A stretch of 64,000 bases of DNA from Paracamarosporium sp. OC-R06-R3 (Eukaryota; Ascomycota; Dothideomycetes; Pleosporales; Didymosphaeriaceae), in NCBI GenBank assembly GCA_019828545.1, contig JACVRA010000203.1:62001-126000 (forward strand). The letters are read 5' to 3'. Shown piece after piece: positions 55,833 through 64,000 of this stretch (position 1 is its first letter; each line of letters begins with the position of its first letter). A program made the translations under genes and the position numbers. The notes below the pieces were generated by a model. That model had not been told where the DNA came from. It searched no databases and saw only the letters and a list, made by a program, of their open reading frames with translations.

Positions 55833-57864
55833 TCAAGCCTTGACAGGCTGAGCAATCATTAAGCGAAGCAGCGACTGCACTATCTCCGCCGCAGCAAGCA
55901 CAGTGGTTTCTCCAGGATTATCGTATATCGGTGCAACCTCGACTAGTTATAGTCAACACAAAAGTGGTTAAAGTCGAAATTTCCAATTTCCTTACCAACG
56001 TCTGCCCCAACAACCTCAAGCCCTTCCAGGCCGTCAAGGATCGATAAGAGCTCGCGAGTCGTCCAACCGCCCACTTCAGCGGTTCCCGTTGCTAGTATCC
56101 GCTGTCAGACATGGAATTCATTTGTGTGTATTACCTCTTCATGCGGGGCTAGGGGTTCCACACGAGGCGTGCTTCGATTGTGACTAACCTGGTGCGAAAG
56201 CTGGATCTAGAACATCAATATCAACTGATACGTATACTTTCGAACCAGCAACTCGCTTTTTGAGTCTTTCTATGATCCCAGATACACCAATACGGTCAAT
56301 GTCTCTAGCTTTGACCATCTCAAACCCACATCGAATGTCGTTTCTGAAGTCCCCCTTAGGTCGGACCACCGGAGCCCGAATGCCAGCATGAATTGAAGTG
56401 TTGCGGATCAAACCCTCCTCATGGGCAATATGCAAGAACGTGCCATGGTTCACTCCGCTGTGGAACATATCAGCTAACTTATCATCACCAGCCATGTTCA
56501 CTTACGCATAATGGGAAATTCCGCCACCTAGTACTTCCGGATCCCAAGTGTCTTCGCAGAATGAATCAGCCGATGGATCGCGATTGGGTCATGCGCTACG
56601 CTTCTCACCTATATGGCTGTCAAAATGAATGACGCTGACGGCCCCCCAGTAGTGGAAGGTCGACCGCAATGCGGATAAAGTCGTGGTATGATCTCCACCC
56701 AGTGTGACAATTCTAGGCGTTGTATAGTCACTTGAGTTAGTAGCTCGTCCAGATATGATCTATTTTTTTTTCTTTGTCAGATTTGCTCGTTCAGTGAGGA
56801 CGCCACGATAGCTCGTGTTGGTACACTTGCCCGATGGCTAATATCAAGCTGTTTCAACGCGATTGTGTTGTCCTTCCTCACCATATCAGTGACTCGCAAA
56901 CATGATATGATAGCCTAATAAATCTTACCAAAAATGTCAAGGGAGCATCACCGCAATCCACAATCTTCGCCCAGTCATAGAATACATTTTTCCCTAAATT
57001 TTTCAGACCACGGAATTAGCTTGATCACATTGCAATTATGAAGTGGGTTGAGGCCTCAGTAGATAGCCCTGAAGTGTACTGCGTCGGGGGTGAACCGGCG
57101 GGGGCACAGCAGTCGCAGTACCATTCTAACTGTGACCCTACACCCGCTTCGAGAACCGGGGCACAAAGGTCAATGTACCTGTGTAAACATCCCACGCGCC
57201 ATCTGGATCTATTCTTCTGGAGCCCTGGCGAATACCTCCAGGTCCGAACCGCGCCCCAGGTCGGGCTGTAACACCCTATTGCACCTTCAGTTCAATTCCA
57301 TAATCTCTTATATCTAAGAGCGGGAAGCATTCTTAAGAGAATAGTGACATCTCAGTTAAGTATCGTTTGGGTCGGCCCCATCACCCTACCCTTCGAATTT
57401 GGAACTGATATCACAAACCGGGCCAGACGCTTGCAGCCTGCATATGGTGCGGGGAAGCCGCTGGGCATACACAGGATGTGTTGTATGCAATGGTGACATG
57501 AAACAACCTCGGATGCGCGCCGTCCTACCTGGCCCTTGCACAAGCATGAAACGTTGGACAGCAGGATCCATCCAGCACTCGCAATTGGTAGTGGAATGGT
57601 TGTACTCACGGTATCGAATGGTGCGCCAAGGATGGCGATATCGTACTTTTCAACATACTTTTGTTCACCGGCTAAACAGTGCACGTATGGCAGGTTGGCA
57701 TATGTTGTTAAGCCCGCAAACGCTGAACCTGCTGTCACATCGACTTCTCCACCATGGCCAAGCACTCGTTGCTCCGCGAGCATGGAGAGGGGTTGGAATG
57801 TGATCTCACGTGCAACCGATAACGACGACAGTAATACAGTGGCTAAAAGATATGAATACACCAT
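55833..57864 (-). CDS. Agmatinase-like ureohydrolase with a signal peptide
   Basis: Nine exons: 57610-57864, 57179-57275, 56929-56993, 56831-56872, 56609-56759, 56506-56551, 56189-56457, 55996-56091 and 55833-55942, giving 376 aa; every phase agrees. The binuclear Mn sites are complete: GGDHT, HFDSHIDTWD, and [13 protein letters not shown]. Further: [50 protein letters not shown]. It starts with a signal peptide ([16 protein letters not shown]), so it is probably secreted or vacuolar; fungal relatives hydrolyse agmatine or guanidino compounds. The first intron is 334 nt, long for this window; the fourth (56760-56830) has a GC donor. It ends 461 bp upstream of the start of the b5-like gene on the same strand. 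Confidence 0.88.
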
Positions 57865-58199
57865 TTTGAACGTCTCTCTAAATGGTTGGGAGACAGGTCT
57901 AGATTTGACAATCACGGGCCGATGTGATAAATTTTCTTGTCATTGGATGTCTGGCTGCATTGGATCGAAGGGCGCGAAAATGATGACGTAATGCGGACCA
58001 GTGACAGGAAAGGAAAGGTCGATCCATTCACACTATCACACATCGTGGCTGGCATTGACCTGTACTCCTCCTTACCGCATTATCTCACCCAAATCTCAGT
58101 TGCGACTTTCGCCCCGGTCACCTTCGCTTCTCGTCTCCCCTCCTACCGAGAACGACTGGAGTGGTTTCAAGGCCAACAATGGACTTATTCAGATGGTCC

Positions 58200-58738
58200 G
58201 CTTCATAGTTCTTTCACGTCAAGATGAATTGCTTCTTATACTCATCCGCCGTTGCTTTCGCGCACTTCTTTCTATATAAAAGCATTCCTCCCATGTGGTC
58301 CAAGGACTGTAGACGAAGGCTAGCATAGCCTAATATTCTGCCTGCAGTTAGAATCTTCACCTTTCGAGTCATTTCTGATATGTTATCGCCAAAGTACCAG
58401 CTCTTAGTGTCTTTAAACAAGCCTTCCTCCGCTCCCTCGTTGACATGCTGCTTCCACGCAACCTCGGCTTTATCGGCGGGCTGAAGAGATTTGATACCAT
58501 GTTCTCGCATAGATGACAAGGTCTCGCTTAGATGACAAGGTCTCGCTTAGATGACAAGGTCTCGCTGATCCACTTGCCTTGCGTTTAGGTACATTGGAGC
58601 CCGGTCGCAAACGCTGTTAGCGCTTGAGGGCCGTATATGATGAACATGTTTGGAAATACAGCTGTCATCATGCCGCGATGCGTCCAAACACCTGTCTCCC
58701 ATTTGTCTTTGATGCTGGTGTCTACACCTCGAAGCCCA
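58200..58738 (-). pseudogene. 3' remnant of a Baeyer-Villiger-type flavin monooxygenase, broken by a 19-bp tandem repeat
   Basis: Reads on the minus strand: GLRGVDTSIKDKWETGVW, FPNMFIIYGPQALTAF (a strong BVMO/CHMO C-terminal motif), then a TAA stop at 58585-58587, then QGKWISETLSS, the repeat, MREHGIKSL and WYFGDNI, and finally a short tail ending KKQFILT. After the repeat, an intron (GTGAAG...TCTACAG, about 58295-58352) restores the last segment. The FAD and NADPH domains are absent. The frame is closed by the TAA and by two extra copies of the 19-bp unit. At its upstream edge it joins SDR sequence at about 58738. A dead gene fragment. Confidence 0.7.
58510..58566. repeat. Perfect 19-bp tandem repeat, three copies
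   Basis: TAGATGACAAGGTCTCGCT occurs at 58510-58528, 58529-58547 and 58548-58566 without a mismatch. It lies inside the monooxygenase remnant. With one copy the frame would read SETLSSMREHG; the two added copies add 38 nt and so shift it. Perfect identity suggests recent expansion. Confidence 0.9.
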
Positions 58739-59596
58739 GGATCAGCCAGTCGCGCCATCGCACAGCGTTCCGTAAAACGTTGCCTCCTGCTTAGATCCTT
58801 TTCCATGATGCCCTTCAACATGCCGGTCAACATGGTCCTATTTGTTTGTTACTTCTCAAGCAGCCTTATCAAATCCAATGCTTACCCTGGCGAGATAGAG
58901 TTTACCCGTATGTCATGCTTAGCCATCTCCTGAGCATCTTGTTTCGTTAGGCCTCGTATAGTAAATTTTGATGCGGTGTATGCAGCGATAGTTTGCGGAG
59001 CGAGTGACTTGTGACCTGTTATTGAAGAAATGCATACAATACTGACGCCGGGTCTTCTGATCTACCATCTTCGCTGCGCAGTGTTGAATAATGAAGTAAA
59101 CGCCGGCGAGCCGTTGTTCAAATTAGTACGACCGCGTAACACTTCACCGTATGAGTGCGTACGTAAAACCGATCGTATCTCTTTAGTCCTTTTCTGAATG
59201 TTTCAAGAACGGATAATCTCGAATAATCCCCGCTGTAGGAATGCTGCTAATGATTAGTTCAACTGAACATTGTTGATTCGGCACATCCTATCCATTTATA
59301 CTCCCAAACTCATTGTATATGTCATCCACCACTTTCTTCAAAGCTTTACAATCGGTCACGTTTATTCGACAGCATTTTTAATTCCCACCAAAAGACAAAC
59401 CAGCGAAATCTACTAAAGATCGATTACTCAGATCCACTGTCGTAATCTTGGCACCACATTGAGCTAGCGCGTGTGCAAAGGTAAAGCCGTGGCCACGGCA
59501 ACCTCCTGTAATGATGATTTTCTTGCCTTTAACATCGAATTTCTTGAGAACGAAGATGTCAATAGACACGGTAGAAGCTATTGCTTGGTAGCCCAA
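58739..59596 (-). pseudogene. Short-chain dehydrogenase remnant, joined to the monooxygenase remnant
   Basis: Reads on the minus strand in pieces: FDVKGKKIIITGGCRGHGF (the NAD(P) motif TGGxxGxG) at about 59540-59490; VTDCKALKKVVDDIYNEFGS at about 59350-59290, followed by TAG; ISSITGH...YTASKFTIRGLTKQ (Ser-Tyr-Lys site) at about 59030-58940; an intron (GTAAGC...AAATAG, about 58849-58895); then MLKGIMEKDLSRRQRFTERC..ADP to about 58738. Several stops and shifts separate the pieces, so no complete enzyme is made. The ADP end is followed immediately, in frame, by monooxygenase sequence. Confidence 0.7.
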
Positions 59597-60371
59597 TTTC
59601 TGATTTGGTTTGCTATGTGTTCTGGTAGAAGCGCGTGGTGGGTTTCAGCTGCAGACTGGTGATAGTGTAGCCGGGTACACTAACCCCGCTCTTTGCAACT
59701 CAGCTACAAGACACTGTCAATCCTGCACTACTTCCCCGCTCTGACGAAGCAAAATCATCATTTGCTATTAATGTGACTATCATGCGCCATCGGACCTGCA
59801 AAATGGATATCAGGACATAGACTCGTTGTCAGCTAAACCACCACAGACCGGCCCTTCTCTGCTATCTTCGGTACTATGTTCTAGAAAGGTGTAATGGCCC
59901 ATGTTGTAAACTGATAGCGACGCGAATGCATCGGTCCCAAGCTTCGCAATGTTCGATGTCGCCCCTTGGAAAATGAGTCAGGCTGCTCCAACATTTTACT
60001 CTTTTTCATTCTCTCTGACCTTCTACCTAAACGTACCTGCCGCTCTATGTTACCCTAATAACTGAAATGCTCTGCAGTATAGATGGACAAGTTGTAGATG
60101 TTCTTGCCTCAGGTGATGTAGCGCTAAACGCGGAATAGGCAAGCGCTCGTTCCATCTGCCAGCCACTCGGGTTAATTAGCCTTATGATGTCAGCACTTGT
60201 TGACTCTGCGGCTCCAATCGAATATGTTTTCTGCAGCTACTCCCATCTTGGCGTCTGACTGTGTTGCAGATGCACCGATGATGGATCTTTTCCAGCCTTG
60301 AGAATACCTCAAAGAGGATGCTTTCCTCCTACCGTTGAGCTGATACGTTCGCGCCTTGTGGTCTAATCGGC
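59597..60371. other. Intergenic, nothing recognised
   Basis: 775 bp between the SDR remnant and the F-box gene. Short frames only. More remnants of the same decayed locus are possible but none can be named. Confidence 0.5.
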
Positions 60372-61729
60372 ATGGACACTGGCGTCTTCTGTGTGTTGTG
60401 CGGCGCACCGTTCGCCCTTGAACCAGGAGTTTACAATCTCGACCCCAGCAGGGCGGAATTCAAAGTGAGTATATCAAGAGCATCGAGGCTGGTGCCCGAA
60501 AACATCTCATGCTCACAGAGACCGGAGAAAATCACCATAACCTTCAGTTTGTTAACATTTACTGACATGCGCGTAGTGGCTATATGATGTGCAACTTGTC
60601 GGACCAGCGGCTGCTTTTAAAAGCCACAGCATGACCAGCACGTCTGATTTCCAACGTATCACAAATCGAGCCGCTAGCGTGATTGTATCCGAAGTCATCT
60701 CTTGGTCTATCACAGACGCAGATTGCTTTTGTCTACGCGACTCCTATTATCGTGCACTAAAAGAAGATGACCGTGGGGATGTTCTCTTCCCTCTGCATAA
60801 GAAATGCATCCAAATCGCTTGTCGGGCATTTGAATTCCGGCATGGCGAACAGGCATCTTCAGAGACAAGATCAATCCCAACGTGCTTATACGATGTTTTG
60901 AGGAGGCATTGCTTGGCCGCCAAATCTATGGGTATCAGCATGTTTCCCGATGCTCTGGGACTTGTTACAACTTGTGATCTGTTCAGCTATCGTGATATAG
61001 AGATTGTGGACAACATTGGATGGTGGAGTGGTACTTACGAGGTGATTCAAGTCCATCCATTTTGCGAAGCTGCCACTAACTCTTTATAACGCACAGAAAT
61101 ATCTTAGTGATCCTATAGCTATTCCTGGTCTGACTGCATACGTATGTAATGTGCTCCGACAAACTGAGGGAAATTCGCCTATATCACCTTCATTAGCCAC
61201 ACACGTTCAACCACGACAATTTCATGGGCTAGAAAGCCTTCCGAACGAGTTGTTAGACCGAATTGCGGATTTCCTCCCTGCTCGTTCGGTGGTTGCGTTA
61301 CGTTGTGGTAGCAAATTGCTTGCAGAGAAAGTCCTGATTGACGATTGCTTTTGGCGCTCTAGGTTGTGTGATGGAAGTCTACTTTCCCACCTTTGGGATC
61401 TGAGCGAGGGAAAAATCACACAACATACTACGAACTCAGTGAATTGGGACTGGAAAGGCCTTGTGAGGGCTTTGGCGGCGAAAACAGCGGATGTTGAAAT
61501 GCTGTCAGATATTCCTCCAGGACTCTGGAATCGCAGCAGAATTTTTGAACGCATCGAAGGAGTTCTGATGCACGCACCTACGTATTGCTCCGAGCTATCC
61601 ACACCAAGCTCTCAAACTGAAGAGCGTGTTGAGTCGGGGACTTCTGTTCGCTTACCCGCGCTGGTATTCTTCACGATTTTAATGATAGTTGTTGCATGGG
61701 ACTTGTGTTTTTTGGGCTCATGGAAGTAG
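60372..61729 (+). CDS. F-box protein with an N-terminal Cys pair and a C-terminal membrane segment
   Basis: Three exons: 60372-60464, 60577-61041 and 61097-61729, giving 396 aa. Introns: GTGAGT...CGTAG and GTGATT...CACTAACT...ACAG; phase 0 throughout. It begins MDTGVFCVLCGAPF, a CxxC start seen in a fungal protein group whose next segment is WLYDVQLVGP. An F-box follows near residue 205 (LESLPNELLDRIADFLPARSVVALRCGSKLL). The protein ends with a hydrophobic stretch (LPALVFFTILMIVVAWDLCFLG) and only three further residues, like a tail anchor. By family the F-box recruits Skp1; the target is unknown. A tail-anchored F-box protein is uncommon. Confidence 0.8.
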
Positions 61730-62973
61730 CCCTCTAGACATCCACAGTACAAAGTAGCACAGCTGGTTCGTTGTAGGATCGGTTTACGTACGTTCATATT
61801 ACTGTGCATGTTTACACCACACCAATAATTTGCAATGCTGAACGATATCCATACTGGGTAATCTGCCTGGCCATTGAACAAGATTACTCCAAAATCACTA
61901 AAAATACATGCATCTTTTGCTAGGTGAACATCGTCTCATGAGGACTCAAAAGATCTTGTTTGATGATGAACAGAGCTGATGGAACCTCTGTAATTTATTT
62001 TATTTATACATTCACGATATCACACTATATGTCCAAAGCTCTCCAGCCTTGATAACTACTATGAAGCTGCGGCTCAAAGCTTGAACTAAAAAGCTCTCAA
62101 GGAACTATTGGATCTATTCTTATCTTCATGTGGCTTTCTTATCGCAGGCGCAGCCCCAAAATTGATTCACTCGTCGTGCAGAGCCTTCCCTTCTCGCAAG
62201 ACCGGTTAATATCGACGGCTTCTGTGACTGTCGCTCGAACCAATAGTTTCGAAGTTGCTGCTTTATTTTAATTTACAGGAAATAAGGACCGGGGTAAGCC
62301 TCATAGTTGTGCACTTTAGTTCTCTTCCGGCTTTGGGAGCTTTTGCGTGGTTATATTATCTCAAGGCGTTTTCTGCACTCTGCAGCTGCATGAGTATGGA
62401 TCTCCCACTAATTACTGGCGATTATTGAGGGCTAGATGACCAGGAGTAAACGTTTTCTTCTTGGAGACTTTCTTTATGATGCTTACAATAATCAGCTTCT
62501 CATATTTAGTAAAACCTGCTAGACTCCCTCTGGGGCCATTGCATATCTCCACGTCTAAGCCTCTGCGCGCGCACGCTCCCCTCACTTCAAGATTAGAGGT
62601 GGCGAACCTTCATAGATAGACTTAGAAATTAATATAATTGTTCCCAGGCTTTTTGTGTATGGACAAGATCTTGGACATCTTTCGACTGGGGTCTATCTCT
62701 GCGACACTAAACGACTACCCTGGGAAGTTTTGCATTGGCCTGGGCTGAACGCGGTTCCTGCCGTGCACCCGCATTCTACTTTGGGCGCTTATCAACAAAT
62801 TAGTTTCAGCCCTGCAAACTTTAGTTCCGTCCGCAGTCCTTTTCAGCCTTGCAGCACGAGTTTTCAATGCGATTTTAAAGCCAGTAGCTTCCCTCATGTG
62901 TGAGAGGTTCGATGAAATGCTGTTCTACCTTTGTCGTAACTATTTTCTGCGATGTCCGAGTTAGACCCGCAAT
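61730..62973. other. Intergenic, nothing recognised
   Basis: 1.24 kb between the F-box gene and the membrane-protein frame. No supported ORF; normal composition. Confidence 0.55.
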
Positions 62974-64000
62974 ATGTTCATGTACGTCTTTGATTCCATC
63001 CTCCTACATTGCTTGGATGTGCTGACGTCGATTGTGAAGAAAGGATTCTGGATTAACCAAGTGCAAGGGGCGACCATGGGGCGAACGATTACAACGGATA
63101 CGCAGTCTGGGAATATCGTTATCGTGTTCCTCACGTTGCTTTCAACTATAGGTCAGCAAATCAATGACTCTACGATGCCTTGTCTGACATATTCAGCCGC
63201 TACACATCTTTGGAGTGTGGTCATTTTTCTGTATCATCACTTCCGCTGTAGCAACCGCGAGTCGAACGCGCTTTTTCGACAGGAACAAGTGTACCTTCGT
63301 ACACAACCCACACCCATGGCTCTTCTAGCTAATCATGCTAAACTCTGGTGGGTCTGGAGACACAACAGTCCGGGCAAGAAGCCTTTTTTGCAACTGCTCC
63401 CGCAGATCATTTTGGCCATCTTTTTCGCAGTTGTGGGGATGGCTACTAGCATCTTCTCTTCTTACATTATCACGACAAATCGTATCGAGGTTCTAGTAAG
63501 CAGTCCATACTGCGGTGTCCTCCAATCGAACCCAGCTATATCATCTGTTTGGAATGAATACTTGACTGCGACTATGAAAGTCATGGAAGGAATGACGGAC
63601 AGCTGTTAACTGTCGGAGCCCAATGGCGCCGAATGTTCTAGACTCATTTCGCCGCGAATCCCTTTCAGCACGAACGATGCTCAATGTCCATTTGGGACAG
63701 AGATTTGTAAGCCTAACGTTACAGCGGTGCAGCTAGATTCCGGTCTCCAGGATGTAAATTCGGCTTTCGGGTTCAATCTTCCACCGCACGAGCACGTGCA
63801 TTTTTGCAAGTCAACCTCGTGCGCTGTTTTGTCCCACGAGGGCCGCACAAGAATGATCAACGCCAATGAAACTACTGCTGACATAAAGCGTTCACTAAAT
63901 TCAGTGGATCAAGAGCTCTTGCTTTTCGATTACGGTCAGTCAATTGGGTGGAAAGACAGGTTCACCTTTATTTATAGCTTTGTCACTGGCAATGTATCCA
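62974..64000 (+). pseudogene. Membrane-protein frame of a fungal family, interrupted by one TAA, runs past window end
   Basis: ATG at 62974. Hydrophobic segments (NIVIVFLTLLSTIGQQI; LLPQIILAIFFAVVGMATSIFSSYII) lead to EVLVSSPYCGV, then MTDSC and the stop TAA at 63607-63609. The same frame stays open afterwards for 130 codons to the window end, with a Cys-rich lumenal part (NDAQCPFGTEICKPN, LDSGLQDVNSAFGFN, CKSTSCAVLS) that belongs to the same protein by layout. The TAA is in a CAA-to-TAA position, as RIP would produce, but it could equally be another substitution. It resembles an uncharacterised ascomycete multi-pass family; it could also be read as a complete 211-aa ORF, which I think less likely. 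Confidence 0.6.

Noticed and set aside
58510..58566. Three spaced identical units considered as a small CRISPR array
   Set aside because: The 19-bp copies are directly adjacent with no spacers, and the host is a eukaryote.
1..64000. tRNA or rRNA genes
   Set aside because: I looked for the T-arm GGTTCGAA/T pattern with a matching acceptor stem and found no set that folds as a tRNA; no rRNA-like sequence was seen. A proper scan with a covariance model could still find one.

Overview
This window is nuclear DNA of a filamentous ascomycete (Pezizomycotina), and I infer a Dothideomycete-like fungus. The evidence is: many short introns (mostly 46-115 nt) with CTAAC/CTGAC-like branch points; a Zn2Cys6 regulator; fungal-only families (fused BioD-BioA, VBA-type MFS, GPR1/FUN34 remnant, a But2-like secreted protein); and AT-rich, TpA-rich blocks of the kind left by repeat-induced point mutation (RIP). 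I saw no tRNA, rRNA or CRISPR. Exon boundaries were worked out by hand from splice signals, phase and family likeness; none has transcript support here.

Layout. 1-4196 (-): PMC1-type Ca2+ ATPase whose last codons lie beyond the left edge. 4.2-9.55 kb: a long stretch with no recognisable gene. 9.55-17.3 kb: VBA-type vacuolar MFS transporter (-), class I glutamine amidotransferase (+), Golgi-type apyrase (+), and a signal-peptide/Cys-rich/Ser-Thr-rich single-pass membrane protein (-). 17.9-22.2 kb: an accessory island flanked by two RIP-like AT blocks; it holds a secreted amidohydrolase and a broken GPR1/FUN34/YaaH-family gene that starts at an LTR-like stretch.

22.5-31.1 kb: gamma-tubulin complex protein GCP4 (-), then the complete late biotin pathway in one cluster: biotin synthase (+), KAPA synthase BioF (-) and the BioD-BioA fusion (+). 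BioF ends in a PTS1-like ARL and Bio2 begins with a mitochondrial-type presequence, so the sequences suggest a pathway that starts in peroxisomes and ends in mitochondria. 31.3-38 kb: secreted astacin metalloprotease (-), MFS transporter (-) with a probable 1-nt frameshift near its N-terminus, and a Zn2Cys6 factor (+). 38.4-49.5 kb: ribosomal protein L9 with an 8-nt microexon, aldo-keto reductase, a conserved-looking basic protein, two weak small ORFs, a But2-like secreted protein and the nucleolar RRM protein Nop4.

49.5-64 kb is sparse and partly decayed. It carries a 72-aa Cys/His-rich protein, a Dap1/PGRMC-like cytochrome b5-fold protein and a secreted agmatinase-like ureohydrolase (each of these last two has a GC-AG intron). 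It also carries SDR and Baeyer-Villiger monooxygenase remnants joined to each other and broken by a perfect 19-bp x3 tandem repeat, an F-box protein with a C-terminal membrane segment, and a membrane-protein frame interrupted by a single TAA.

I did not find a convincing new multi-gene system. The best leads are the compartment-split biotin cluster, the two neighbouring GC-AG introns, the L9 microexon, the repeat-broken SDR/BVMO fusion, and the RIP-bounded island.
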